A stretch of 40,198 bases of DNA from a virus. Of this stretch, positions 18,648 to 26,540 are shown piece after piece. The notes below the pieces were generated by a model that saw only the letters and a list, made by a program, of their open reading frames with translations, was not told the origin of the DNA and ran no database searches. A program made the translations under genes and the position numbers. Each line of letters begins with the position of its first letter. Position 1 is the stretch's first letter. Location: positions 1 to 40,198 of the IMG/VR virus record IMGVR_UViG_3300032294_000731; one strand, written 5' to 3'.

Positions 18648-19580
18648 CTATTCCTTTTCTCTCACTACTATTGTATCACTACTAGCATTATACATTTTTT
18701 TAAAGTCTATCCCTGTTATTTTTTCGTATTCTTCTATGCTTCTTTTTGTGCCTACTCCATAGATACCGCTTTCAATACCACAAAAAATACGCTTTTGTTT
18801 TTCTTTAGACAGCACCTCTAGTTCTTTCCACGAAATATCTCTTAGGTTCCTGTCTTTCCATATTTTGCTGTATCCCTCACGGGTATAAAAATGATAAACA
18901 ATCTTAACACAAGGAGAATATATGTCCCACCCTCTAGTCCACGCTCTTATTGCAAAGCATAACTCTTCACCAAAGAAACTAATCTCTGGATCATATGGGA
19001 TTTCTTTTACAATATCTCCAGTAGTAAAAATAAATCCTGCAAGTATTGTGGTTGATTCTTCTGGAGTATGCTTATTAGATAACTCAACTCTCTCTGCAGT
19101 CCAATCACCACGCTTTGTAAGCATAGGCTTTTGTTTTGTGGGATATGGCAACTGTTGCTTTGATTTTTTTATTATACTTATTTGTTTATTTGGTTCTACA
19201 TAAAATGGTGGAGGAAAGTGTGACAAGATAATCTTGTTATTCTTTGATATCTCTTGTGCCTTTTTATGTTGCTCAATACATAACAAGTCCCAATCTTTTT
19301 CAAATATAGTATGTGAATCAATTTGTAAGAAATAGTCTTGTCCAGAATACATTGGCATAATCTGTGCCCTGGCATAGCCAGCACCTCTTGCCATCTTTGG
19401 GTGTATCTTTCCCAGTGTAAGATTGGGAACCCATGATAGATCTGGTTCATACTTGTCAAACTCTTGCAGGAAAACACCAAAGTATAGTTCTTCTGGGTTG
19501 GCAGCATTATCTATAGCAGAATGAATTGTTCTTTCTAGTTCAGGGTCTCTATAACTAGCAACGGAGATAAAGATTGTCAC
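18648..19580 (-). CDS. GlcNAc-transferase-like glycosyltransferase (310 aa)
   Basis: It begins IFISVASYRDPELERTI, then ARGAGYARAQ (64-73) and FLQIDSHTIF (84-93), the signature of the GlcNAc (Skp1-type, PF11397) family. FTTGDIVKEIPYDPEISFFGEELCFAIRAWTRGWDIYSP completes the fold. These enzymes attach GlcNAc to hydroxyproline or related acceptors; phage copies probably modify surface glycans or virion proteins. Full length for a phage member. Confidence 0.85.
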   Translation of the reverse strand: MTIFISVASYRDPELERTIHSAIDNAANPEELYFGVFLQEFDKYEPDLSWVPNLTLGKIHPKMARGAGYARAQIMPMYSGQDYFLQIDSHTIFEKDWDLLCIEQHKKAQEISKNNKIILSHFPPPFYVEPNKQISIIKKSKQQLPYPTKQKPMLTKRGDWTAERVELSNKHTPEESTTILAGFIFTTGDIVKEIPYDPEISFFGEELCFAIRAWTRGWDIYSPCVKIVYHFYTREGYSKIWKDRNLRDISWKELEVLSKEKQKRIFCGIESGIYGVGTKRSIEEYEKITGIDFKKMYNASSDTIVVREKE

Positions 19581-19840
19581 TTCTTTACTGCTTCCCTGGT
19601 AACTAAAACAATAGCACCTTCCATTTCAAGAGCGTTCTTAAGTTTTAAAACATATTGCAACGCTTGAATCTTTTCATCGTGAACCAATCCAGCAAAGTGA
19701 TTTTCATCTAACTTGATAGTTAAAAAATGTTCATTGTCAATTATGTTTACACCAAATCCTTTTGGCGGTATAACTGAATGAAAAGCCCTACGCATTGCAT
19801 CTGTATACACTACTTCCTGCCCCATTGTATATAGTTCCAT
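19577..19840 (-). CDS. Hypothetical protein (87 aa)
   Basis: Residues 28-60 are alternating beta (GVNIIDNEHFLTIKLDENHF), followed by a helix (KIQALQYVLKLKNALEMEG). The ATG at 19840 overlaps the DUF2061 gene; ATG 19825 is an alternative. It overlaps the transferase downstream by 4 bases. Unknown function. Confidence 0.6.
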   Translation of the reverse strand: MELYTMGQEVVYTDAMRRAFHSVIPPKGFGVNIIDNEHFLTIKLDENHFAGLVHDEKIQALQYVLKLKNALEMEGAIVLVTREAVKK

Positions 19841-20013
19841 CCACGCTCATGTGCGTAGTAAATAAATATCTTAACTACAGTTTCCCAAAACGCAATTGTA
19901 ACAGAAAGCGCTGCATTATTTGTTATGACATAAGCAACAGCGACAGAGGAAAGTGTTCCCCATATGCGATAACTAAGTGCTTTTGCAAACGACCTAGCCT
20001 TGGTGACCTTCAT
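19810..20013 (-). CDS. DUF2061 membrane protein (67 aa)
   Basis: RSFAKALSYRIWGTLSSVAVAYVI then LSVTIAFWETVVKIFIYYAHERGWNYIQWG matches DUF2061, a small two-span membrane family with a conserved ExxxKxxxYxxHERxW motif. The start is ATG 20013 inside the end of the preceding gene. The function of the family is unknown. Confidence 0.85.
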   Translation of the reverse strand: MKVTKARSFAKALSYRIWGTLSSVAVAYVITNNAALSVTIAFWETVVKIFIYYAHERGWNYIQWGRK

Positions 20014-20101
20014 CAGTGCCTCCCCATTTTTTATCAACAAAATGCACTGCAACCAATGCAATTATAAGTGAAGCAACAACAGCAATAGCATTTTCCAACA
20101 T
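19994..20101 (-). CDS. Small membrane protein (35 aa)
   Basis: One span (AIAVVASLIIALVAVHFV) then a polar Gly-rich tail (KKWGGTDEGHQG). It begins 1 base after the kinase-fusion stop and overlaps the DUF2061 start by 20 bases. Confidence 0.55.
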   Translation of the reverse strand: MLENAIAVVASLIIALVAVHFVDKKWGGTDEGHQG

Positions 20102-20863
20102 TTATATTCCCATTTCCTTACGCTTCTGTGTTGCAGAAATAGCGTGAATGTCTGCACCCAAATCTACCTGTTCAATCTTGTAACCTACATCACGACCATA
20201 AACAATATTAGTAATGTTAGGTAATCTTAGTACCAATGCCCCATCCATAAATTCATCTTTAGCAATATACTCTTTTACCTGATCAAACTTAAGAGGATCT
20301 TTCTCGCTTGTGTTGTAGGTATTACGAACTCCAAGAAGTACCTGTTCGGTTCTCTTGCCAGCCTCTTTGTATAGGGCATGGTGTCCTTCATGCCATGGTT
20401 GGTATCTACCCAACATAAGTGTTGTTGGTGCAGACCAATCATGTAGTCCAAACTTTTGAATAATATGAGATGCCTTTGCATTAGCATCTAGATTATGACT
20501 AATGAAACAAACATCTGCATTGTCTGGGCGCTCAAACATTTTATTAGTATCTTCGAATCTACCTTCTGCAATTGTATCCATGAATACCAAAATATCTGGC
20601 TTACCAAATGCTGAACGAGTTAACTCTGTTGGACATACAAAGTCTACAATTACTGGAGCAACACCCTGCTTAGAAATTAATCGTGCCATCTCGCCCATGC
20701 GACGAGCCTGCTCAAGTCTATCTTCAGGGCTAAAACCTAAATCAGAATTAACTGTTGCTCTAACCTCATCTGCATTAAGATGAATAGCGTTGATTCGTTC
20801 TTTAAGCGCTTTTGCCAATTCTGTTTTTCCAGATCCTGGCAGTCCTATAATTTGTATAATCAT
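20102..20863 (-). CDS. APS-kinase-like P-loop kinase fused to an HxGH nucleotidyltransferase (253 aa)
   Basis: Residues 1-125 form a P-loop kinase (GLPGSGKT 7-14, LNADEVR 29-35) resembling adenylylsulfate kinase. Residues 145-253 form a cytidylyltransferase-like domain with GRYQPWHEGHHALYKEA, containing the HxGH catalytic site at 158-161. Both active-site motifs are intact. The order resembles phage bifunctional NMN adenylyltransferase or PAPS-type enzymes, so it could make NAD, PAPS or an activated small molecule. The start is MIIQIIG, after agagagaaga. Confidence 0.87.
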   Translation of the reverse strand: MIIQIIGLPGSGKTELAKALKERINAIHLNADEVRATVNSDLGFSPEDRLEQARRMGEMARLISKQGVAPVIVDFVCPTELTRSAFGKPDILVFMDTIAEGRFEDTNKMFERPDNADVCFISHNLDANAKASHIIQKFGLHDWSAPTTLMLGRYQPWHEGHHALYKEAGKRTEQVLLGVRNTYNTSEKDPLKFDQVKEYIAKDEFMDGALVLRLPNITNIVYGRDVGYKIEQVDLGADIHAISATQKRKEMGI

Positions 20864-21072
20864 TATTCTTCTCTCTTCCAATGTAAAAATGATTTAACAT
20901 AAACAATTCCATATGCTACAGCAGCAACTATGAAACCATATTGTTTGGTTGTTACAGCATAAACAATCCATAATACTTCATTTACGCAAAGAACAAGCCA
21001 TCCCCAAATGGTTTTACGACCAACCAGGAATATTCCTGTGACACCTATTGCTGCCAATACCCATGACCACAT
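20863..21072 (-). CDS. Small three-span membrane protein, PnuC-like (69 aa)
   Basis: MWSWVLAAIGVTGIFLVGRKT, WGWLVLCVNEVLWIVYAVTT and FIVAAVAYGIVYVKSFLHW form three helices. The WGW...NEVLWIVYA pattern recalls half of a PnuC nicotinamide riboside carrier and is frequent in actinophages. Its stop overlaps the start of the kinase/nucleotidyltransferase, which in a NAD pathway would be a sensible partner; that link is inference. Confidence 0.65.
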   Translation of the reverse strand: MWSWVLAAIGVTGIFLVGRKTIWGWLVLCVNEVLWIVYAVTTKQYGFIVAAVAYGIVYVKSFLHWKREE

Positions 21073-21073
21073 A

Positions 21074-21358
21074 TTATTGCTCCATTGTTAATGATTGCCA
21101 AGTCAAAGACCATTCTTGCTTTGACCTATGATTATTAAATTCTCTTGAGACTTCTCCACCTTCTAAGTAGACACCGCCCCAAACTCCCCACTCTTTACCA
21201 GATACTCCTACAGCAAAACATCTTTTTGCTACTGGGCAAGTCCTGCATAGAGAGTCAACAAAGGCTCTGCTTTCAGGCTTTTCTTCGTAGTCATCAAAGA
21301 ACATGTTTGTATCAGAACCTAAACATTCTGCAGCATCTTTCCATAGATGTTGTTTCAT
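21074..21358 (-). CDS. WhiB-family Fe-S transcription factor (94 aa)
   Basis: Four cysteines C12, C38, C41 and C47 (C-x25-CxxC-x5-C), the [4Fe-4S] ligands, then GVWGG (58-62), the signature turn that contacts sigma factor. WhiB proteins are confined to actinobacteria and their phages, and some phage copies repress host whiB genes or affect superinfection. The basic C-terminal part is short and lacks an obvious AT-hook. This is the strongest host indicator in the window. Confidence 0.92.
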   Translation of the reverse strand: MKQHLWKDAAECLGSDTNMFFDDYEEKPESRAFVDSLCRTCPVAKRCFAVGVSGKEWGVWGGVYLEGGEVSREFNNHRSKQEWSLTWQSLTMEQ

Positions 21359-21360
21359 GC

Positions 21361-21570
21361 TTAACCTCTATATCTGTTTGGAATATCCCATCCGTTACGA
21401 GTGACCTTATAAACTCTTTGTAGGTACCAAAGACCCTTTACTCTCACACCGTTAACGGCGGTACGTGCAGAATCAGATCTCTTTAGATCTACTACATCCC
21501 AACCAACCCAAGAAAGATTGTTATTTGTTTTTACAATCTTCTCCATTTTTTCTAAACTTGTTACTATCAT
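21361..21570 (-). CDS. Hypothetical protein (69 aa)
   Basis: Begins with a short helix, then NLSWVGWDVVDLKRSD and beta-rich VKGLWYLQRVYKVTRNGWDIP. The last part reads like a small DNA-binding or structural actinophage protein seen near whiB. Function not assignable. Confidence 0.6.
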   Translation of the reverse strand: MIVTSLEKMEKIVKTNNNLSWVGWDVVDLKRSDSARTAVNGVRVKGLWYLQRVYKVTRNGWDIPNRYRG

Positions 21571-21579
21571 ACTTCCCCC

Positions 21580-21930
21580 TTAGTATCTAAAAATTCCAAC
21601 TTCGATGTTTTCTAATTCAGCCTTAGCAACCAACTTAGAAGGTGTTTGCTTTGGGTTACATAAAAATGCAAAATAGTTTACATAAGACATGTTTTCTTCA
21701 ACCCATTGGCTAGGAACTTTATAGTATTTAATTTTCTTCCCTCTGGCTTTCATACCACGTTCAGAAAGATTTGAAAACTCTGAAACCATAGAGTTTATTC
21801 TTGTAGGACCTACTGAATAAATTGCAAACTCTTTATCATCTTCTTTCATGCCAGATAGGGCAACACCCATAGCACGAATGAATACGCTGTAGTCGCTAAA
21901 GTCATTCGTTCCCTGAACTACCACTATCAT
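21580..21930 (-). CDS. Hypothetical protein, possible SLOG/Rossmann fold (116 aa)
   Basis: MIVVVQGTNDFSDYSVFIRAMGVAL at the N-terminus and EFAIYSVGPTRINSMVSEF resemble the nucleotide-binding start of SLOG proteins (DUF2493-like). The rest has a NYFAFLCNPKQTPSKLVAKAE segment. No catalytic residues are certain. Overlaps the upstream gene by 29 bases. Confidence 0.6.
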   Translation of the reverse strand: MIVVVQGTNDFSDYSVFIRAMGVALSGMKEDDKEFAIYSVGPTRINSMVSEFSNLSERGMKARGKKIKYYKVPSQWVEENMSYVNYFAFLCNPKQTPSKLVAKAELENIEVGIFRY

Positions 21931-22321
21931 TTTGTATTCCTTTTCTTAAATTATCCAATATAAAAAGCATCTTGTCAATGTCTTTTTTAGACATAGTTGA
22001 TATGTCTACTGGTTCTGCGGTAGGACTAACAATGTCTCCATTATCAGTATCAGCAGAATAAAAAACATTATCTTTTACCCAATATGCTTTGTTGTCTATA
22101 ACAATAATCTTGATCATAGTGTTAGCAGCATGTTTTGCCGACTGAGACTCAATCTTTTCCTTATTGTTTAGTTTTTTAGGAATAAAGGCTCTAATACTTT
22201 CATGAATATCACTTTGTCTATACTTGATATTCGTTAAAGTTTTTGAAACTTTATATCCGTTTAATCTAATTATAGACCAAGCAGCCAGCAATGTCAAGCC
22301 GATGGCTAAAAAGTATTCCAT
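21902..22321 (-). CDS. Membrane-anchored protein (139 aa)
   Basis: One N-terminal span (YFLAIGLTLLAAWSIIRL) then a basic region and a soluble domain with IIVIDNKAYWVKDNVFYSAD. The C-terminal helix MSKKDIDKMLFILDNLRKGI is typical of phage proteins in this location. Function unknown. Confidence 0.7.
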   Translation of the reverse strand: MEYFLAIGLTLLAAWSIIRLNGYKVSKTLTNIKYRQSDIHESIRAFIPKKLNNKEKIESQSAKHAANTMIKIIVIDNKAYWVKDNVFYSADTDNGDIVSPTAEPVDISTMSKKDIDKMLFILDNLRKGIQNDSGSSGNE

Positions 22322-22330
22322 TTTTACCTA

Positions 22331-22501
22331 TTATTCAGGTTTTGTTTTTGTGATTTTTGTAGCAGGAACTGGCTCTGCCTGCTGAATCATAACTCTATTT
22401 AACTTAAGTTGTGATTGTAGCAACTGAAACTCCAGATCTGATGCCTTTTGTCTATAGAAGTTAACTAATTGCTTAACTTCTTCAATGTTCATATCTTCCA
22501 C
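22331..22501 (-). CDS. Small coiled-coil protein (56 aa)
   Basis: GTG 22501 is preferred (aaagggg 6 bases upstream); ATG 22492 is in frame. The N-terminal 35 residues form an amphipathic helix (EEVKQLVNFYRQKASDLEFQ), and the tail is Pro/Lys/Thr-rich. Could be a virion or chaperone-like helper; unproven. Confidence 0.6.
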   Translation of the reverse strand: MEDMNIEEVKQLVNFYRQKASDLEFQLLQSQLKLNRVMIQQAEPVPATKITKTKPE

Positions 22502-22504
22502 TGC

Positions 22505-22876
22505 CTACCCCTTTCTAAAACTAAATGGGCTACCTACCCACGCTTTGTCTGCCTTATCTCTTTCTCTTTCAACAATGGCACGGCTCCATGCAAAGCCTGC
22601 ATCTCCGCCCCATGCTTCCCACATAATTCTTCCATTAGAAGGAAACTCTGGACCATCGTAAAAACCTTTGCCTTTTTTATCTACTTCATGACGAGAGAAG
22701 AAAGAAAACATTCTCTTAACAGTATCAAGAGACATAGGCGCACCATTAACAATATCTGTTGCTCTACCCCAACCTACTGGAGTGCCAGCACCTGTTGCCT
22801 TGCCTTCTTCTTTCCACTTCAAAGCACGTCTTGCTGCGGCTTTCATTCCAGCATTAGGTGAATATGTCTCTGCCAT
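22505..22876 (-). CDS. Conserved phage protein, head-region type (123 aa)
   Basis: SPNAGMKAAARRALKWKEEG, LDTVKRMFSFFSRHEVDKKG and FPSNGRIMWEAWGGDAGFAW are motifs of a conserved small domain found in phage head-gene regions, often fused to or next to prohead proteases. Exact function is unknown. TGATG overlap sets the start; GTG 22879 is an alternative. Confidence 0.78.
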   Translation of the reverse strand: MAETYSPNAGMKAAARRALKWKEEGKATGAGTPVGWGRATDIVNGAPMSLDTVKRMFSFFSRHEVDKKGKGFYDGPEFPSNGRIMWEAWGGDAGFAWSRAIVERERDKADKAWVGSPFSFRKG

Positions 22877-23010
22877 CACTTATCCTTCTTTGGGTGTTTT
22901 ACTTCATATGGACCAAGAATAGATTTGATTGTACCGTTTTTATTCATACGAACAATCATTCCATCTTTAATCTGCGTTGAATTAAAAGATTGTGCTTTTC
23001 TCTTTGGCAT
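22876..23010 (-). CDS. Small basic protein (44 aa)
   Basis: Start TAATG overlaps the upstream stop and the stop overlaps the downstream ATG. Sequence KAQSFNSTQIKDGMIVRMNK then TIKSILGPYEVK, ending KHPKKDK. Possibly a small beta protein of the virion region. Confidence 0.6.
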   Translation of the reverse strand: MPKRKAQSFNSTQIKDGMIVRMNKNGTIKSILGPYEVKHPKKDK

Positions 23011-24200
23011 TACTTTACAAATGGATTAAGATCAAAGATTGATCCACTCCAGTTGCCCATGCCCTTCGTTGCATTGTTGCGCCAATCTTCAGGAAGCATC
23101 TCCATCATGCCAAGTGCTCTTGCACGGCGAATGATGTGTTCCTTTGCTGCTGCATAATTTGATGCACGTCCAACAGATTGAATTGCATTTTGTAAATCTC
23201 CACCATTTGCAATTGGGAATGAACCATCTGGCATTGCCATACCTGACTCAGCCATTGCACGACGTGCATCCATTGAGTAGTCTCTCTTATCCATGTCTTC
23301 TCCCTTATAAGTACCACCACGACGCTTGTACTCTCCAACTACCCATGCGTTTGCAACTGCAGAAGGATAAACATCAAACTTGTCTTTTGCTGCTTGAACT
23401 ACTCTTGCATATAATCTTGGATCAGAAGGTCTTGATCCGCCTCTTCTTGGCTCAATCATATCTTCGTAATTAGGCTTAGCCTTATCCATATCTTCTGCAT
23501 CTTTGTATGGGGCATTTGCCATTTCTCTTTTTCCAATTGATGAATCATACATTGCCATCGCAACTTCTGAGTCCATCATCTCTTCTTTATTATTTGCTTC
23601 AGCAAAAATAGTTGCTTCTTCACGAGTTGCAAAGCATCCTTCCAACTCTCCCTCTTCATCAACAACAGCAAATCCTTCAGAACAACTTGGATTATCTTGA
23701 ACTACTCTGTACATTGATTTATTTATTGTTTTTGCAGCATACATTGAATTATCCATTGACATTTCAACATCTGTTAATTTTGGTTCTACTGGAAGTGGAT
23801 CAATTGGAATCATTAGCGACATCATACATGCTGTGTAAAGTCTTGTTGCTTCCCAAAACCCATCATCTTCTTGTTGAAATAATTGTAATAATACTGCAGG
23901 GTTTTCTGCAGTTGCCTGCATATAATATTCTGTTCCTTCATTTCCAAGTGCACCATCACGCATTACGTGTACGATTTGTCCTATATGAAATTCGTCAGAT
24001 CCATGACCAGTCATGGCAAAATCGCCCTCATTAAGATTTGGCATTGATTTACCTATATTTCCTTCCCTAAGATTAATTGCATATATCTGTGCAGCAGCCT
24101 CAGCACGGGTTGTATGACATCCCATAACTTCCCCATCATCTTTTACTGCAGGGTATCCAGAGCATCCGTATGAGCCCTTTTCTCCAACCTTGTATGGCAT
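23010..24200 (-). CDS. Multi-domain phage protein with duplicated Cys repeat (396 aa)
   Basis: Residues about 12-45 (CSGYPAVKDDGEVMGCHTT then RAEAAAQIYAIN) recur near 170-203 (CSEGFAVVDEEGELEGCFAT then REEATIFAEANN): a duplicated Cys-x14-Cys domain. Between them is an IGQIVHVMRDGALG domain. The C-terminal third has YPSAVANAWVVGEYKRRGG and FPIANGGDLQNAIQSVGRA, both found in phage prohead-protease/capsid-region proteins. An AGGAGG site 6 bases before ATG 24200 supports the start. Probably virion or assembly related; no protease triad identified. Confidence 0.8.
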   Translation of the reverse strand: MPYKVGEKGSYGCSGYPAVKDDGEVMGCHTTRAEAAAQIYAINLREGNIGKSMPNLNEGDFAMTGHGSDEFHIGQIVHVMRDGALGNEGTEYYMQATAENPAVLLQLFQQEDDGFWEATRLYTACMMSLMIPIDPLPVEPKLTDVEMSMDNSMYAAKTINKSMYRVVQDNPSCSEGFAVVDEEGELEGCFATREEATIFAEANNKEEMMDSEVAMAMYDSSIGKREMANAPYKDAEDMDKAKPNYEDMIEPRRGGSRPSDPRLYARVVQAAKDKFDVYPSAVANAWVVGEYKRRGGTYKGEDMDKRDYSMDARRAMAESGMAMPDGSFPIANGGDLQNAIQSVGRASNYAAAKEHIIRRARALGMMEMLPEDWRNNATKGMGNWSGSIFDLNPFVK

Positions 24201-24231
24201 ATCCAACCTCCTAGTTTATACAATGATTATA

Positions 24232-24615
24232 TCAGACTTCTCGTGTTTTCAAGAGCCTCTTAATTTCATTAAGGTGCCACTGATCATCTTTGGATAGCCT
24301 TGAAACCTCTGCCTTATCCAAGGCTTTTTTGCCAATAGTTATGACTGGATCAGGCTTCATAAAATCAATCTCTAAAAATCCCATTTCCCAAAGTTTTAAT
24401 ACATTTTGATTTACATCTTTAATGTGTTGTTCATGTAAGTCTGGCATAAGTTCTTTGATCTTTGGAGTAAAGGCATATAGGAACTCACCGCTGTCTGAAT
24501 CTAGCCCAACAACTTCAAGGCCACCATTTAAGATTAAATAGTCTATAGAATCTTGTTCTTCAGGTATCATATTCTTACCATCAGGGTTGAATATCATCTT
24601 GAATATTTTTTTCAT
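24232..24615 (-). CDS. Hypothetical protein, possibly winged-helix (127 aa)
   Basis: Helical with short strands: SIDYLILNGGLEVVGLDSD, YAFTPKIKELMPDLHEQHIKDV, FMKPDPVITIGKKALD. The YAFTPKIK and ITIGKKAL turns recall winged-helix wings, but evidence is weak. Overlaps the thioredoxin gene by 35 bases. Confidence 0.65.
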   Translation of the reverse strand: MKKIFKMIFNPDGKNMIPEEQDSIDYLILNGGLEVVGLDSDSGEFLYAFTPKIKELMPDLHEQHIKDVNQNVLKLWEMGFLEIDFMKPDPVITIGKKALDKAEVSRLSKDDQWHLNEIKRLLKTREV

Positions 24616-24862
24616 AATTAATAAAATCCTCTAGTTGCTCTCTAGTTTGTGCCCCAGTAATTCTTTTAATTTCTATACCGTCTTTTAATAAAATAAATGT
24701 AGGCACAGAACGAATCTCAAACCTTTTGACAAGTTTCATTTCTAAATCAGCATCAATTATTTGGAACTTGTTATTGGTTTCTCTATTTATTTCTTCAACA
24801 ATTGGTCTTACTTTTTTACAAGGATTACACCAGTCTGCTGTAAAATAATAAACTAAACTCAC
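24581..24862 (-). CDS. Thioredoxin-like protein (93 aa)
   Basis: ADWCNPCKKVRP holds the redox CxxC (C12, C15) and RSVPTFILL (51-59) the cis-proline loop; the GITGAQ-type end is present as ITGAQTREQLEDFI. Slightly shorter than the usual 105 residues. It could reduce ribonucleotide reductase or capsid/host disulfides. Overlaps both neighbours. Confidence 0.88.
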   Translation of the reverse strand: MSLVYYFTADWCNPCKKVRPIVEEINRETNNKFQIIDADLEMKLVKRFEIRSVPTFILLKDGIEIKRITGAQTREQLEDFINYEKNIQDDIQP

Positions 24863-25266
24863 TTACCAGACTTCTTTCTTGCTTTTGCAAGAGCATCAAA
24901 GTCCTTAACCTTTGTTTCTCCCATGTATCCCCAAGCATAGCCATCATTAATCATCTTATCATTAACAGACTCTGTGTCACCATTTACATATAGCCAGCCT
25001 AAGATACGACCATACTTTTCAGATGAGTCCATCTTTTCAGTCTTAATCACAACAGACTTTGCATCCTTTAAAGCCTTCTTCAAATACTCTTTGGACTCAA
25101 GACCAAGAGCCTTCTCTTTAAGATCCTTTGTGCGAGACTCTGGTGTATCAATACCAGCCAATCTTACACGGGACTGAAATAAGATATCAAACCCTAAATC
25201 AATAAGAACATCGATGGTATCTCCATCTACAACATTTTCTACTTTTCTAACATAATATTGATACAT
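24859..25266 (-). CDS. Staphylococcal-nuclease-like nuclease (135 aa)
   Basis: VVDGDTIDVLIDLGF and RVRLAGIDTPES (33-44) are the SNase core with the calcium and catalytic residues (R35, D40, T41, E43); KYGRILGWLYVNG carries the second catalytic Arg, and GYAWGYMG follows. No signal peptide, so it acts inside the cell or is released at lysis. It may degrade host DNA or serve as a repair nuclease. Stop/start overlaps on both sides. Confidence 0.9.
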   Translation of the reverse strand: MYQYYVRKVENVVDGDTIDVLIDLGFDILFQSRVRLAGIDTPESRTKDLKEKALGLESKEYLKKALKDAKSVVIKTEKMDSSEKYGRILGWLYVNGDTESVNDKMINDGYAWGYMGETKVKDFDALAKARKKSGK

Positions 25267-25520
25267 TAGTATGACTCTCCTTTTGCTCTATTCTCAATCA
25301 ACTTATCTCTTTCATCAACTACAGTTAGCGCAAAAGCCATCATCTTCTTATAACCCTCAGAGTTATCCATGATTTTATTATAGTGATGACCACAAAACAT
25401 GAGGTCTCCAGTTAATCCAGTTACCTTTACAAGCGCCTCTGCTGCACATGAATCACAGCGGTCGGTTGCCTTTAGTACCCACTCTTTTGCTACGACATCT
25501 TCTGTAATCATTGTTCTCAT
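25266..25520 (-). CDS. DUF7455-type zinc-binding protein (84 aa)
   Basis: CDSCAAEALVKVTGLTGDLMFCGHH has the CxxCxAxAxVxV...LxFCGHH pattern of a small actinobacterial/actinophage family (DUF7455). Cys/His ligands probably bind one zinc. Function unknown. Start ATG 25520 or 25511. Confidence 0.78.
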   Translation of the reverse strand: MRTMITEDVVAKEWVLKATDRCDSCAAEALVKVTGLTGDLMFCGHHYNKIMDNSEGYKKMMAFALTVVDERDKLIENRAKGESY

Positions 25521-25531
25521 AGTATATACCC

Positions 25532-25708
25532 TTACTTTTTGTTGTCTGTTGAATAGAAACCTGAACCATTAAATATTACTCCGACAGAGCCTGTCCACTG
25601 TCTTTGCATTATTTCATTACAGCACGATGGCTCTCTGTCTTCACCGAATCCTCTTTCAAATTCGATAGACATTGAGCACACCGTGCACTTGTAATCATAC
25701 TTTGGCAT
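25532..25708 (-). CDS. FmdB-family zinc ribbon (58 aa)
   Basis: MPKYDYKCTVCSMSIEFE with a second pair CC near residue 29, then IFNGSGFYSTD, the hallmark ending of FmdB-type regulatory zinc ribbons. Starts 1 base after the endolysin stop. The bacterial family is linked to amidase/formamidase regulation; here its role is unknown. Confidence 0.8.
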   Translation of the reverse strand: MPKYDYKCTVCSMSIEFERGFGEDREPSCCNEIMQRQWTGSVGVIFNGSGFYSTDNKK

Positions 25709-26497
25709 TTACTTTTTTAAAGCCTTAAATGTTGCTTGGTCTACAATTCCAGTAACTGGAAGTTTGGATTTTTTCTGAAATTCCTGAACAGCCTTTGCTG
25801 TTCCTGGACCAAAGATTCCATCAGCCTTTAGGCCAAGAAGTGTTTGTACGTTCTTTACACCTGTTCCCTTTGAACCATTCTTCAATGGCTTAAATGCTGC
25901 AGGTGCTGCTTTTTTTGCAGGTGCTGCAATCTTTTGATCATCAACTGGCGCAACTAAGCCACCCTTTGACAGAAGCGGAGCATTTTCCTCACCCTTGTAA
26001 ACTGGACGACCCCAACCCACAACTGCATTGATCAACTTTGGCTTGTTATTCTTTACATATGCACGAGTCTTTTCTACGCACATACCGCCATTGCGCTGAT
26101 CTCCCTTAGCAGTTCCTGAAGTGTTTCCTTCAATAACTTGAATAGTTCCATCACCATTGTTCTTAATGCAAAGACCAACATGTGAAATTCGATTTACGCC
26201 ATCATCTGGGAAATCAAAATAAATCCAGTCTCCAGGAGTTGGATCATCATTACGAGCATCTGCCCAACGATTTTGTTTCTTAAATTCATCTGATGCTGCT
26301 ACTGTTGAAGCAGACTTTGGAAACTTTGCTATACCCGCAGTAAATGCACACCACGAAACGAATGACTGGCACCATGGTTGGAAGTTAACCTTCATCCATG
26401 CACCATACTTTGTTTCATTATCTTTTGGACCTTCAATTGTTCCAATTTCTTTCTTTGCAACCTCAATGATTGCTTCTACTGTACCTTTTTCAGCCAT
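25709..26497 (-). CDS. Endolysin: CHAP amidase/peptidase + peptidoglycan-binding domain (262 aa)
   Basis: CHAP domain with catalytic C43 (WCQSFVSWCAF), H106 (RISHVGLCI) and N125 (IEGNTSG). A Pro/Ala/Lys linker (about 165-200) leads to a PG_binding_1 domain (GSKGTGVKNVQTLLGL, DGIFGPGTAKAVQEFQ). It cuts peptidoglycan stem peptides at lysis. Start ATG 26497 behind aggagatg. The likely holins are at 28.7-29.2 kb, so the lysis genes are separated by five genes. Hairpin copy G is in its leader. Confidence 0.92.
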   Translation of the reverse strand: MAEKGTVEAIIEVAKKEIGTIEGPKDNETKYGAWMKVNFQPWCQSFVSWCAFTAGIAKFPKSASTVAASDEFKKQNRWADARNDDPTPGDWIYFDFPDDGVNRISHVGLCIKNNGDGTIQVIEGNTSGTAKGDQRNGGMCVEKTRAYVKNNKPKLINAVVGWGRPVYKGEENAPLLSKGGLVAPVDDQKIAAPAKKAAPAAFKPLKNGSKGTGVKNVQTLLGLKADGIFGPGTAKAVQEFQKKSKLPVTGIVDQATFKALKK

Positions 26498-26515
26498 TTC
26501 ATCTCCTAATATTAG

Positions 26516-26540
26516 TGAGCAGTTTACACACATGCTCAGG
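26516..26540 (-). repeat. Intergenic hairpin element, copy G
   Basis: On the - strand: CC-TGAGCA-(loop TGTGTGTAAAC)-TGCTCA. It lies at the very start of the predicted endolysin leader transcript, the only copy on the - strand, and 25 bases after the Hsp20 stop. Confidence 0.7.
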
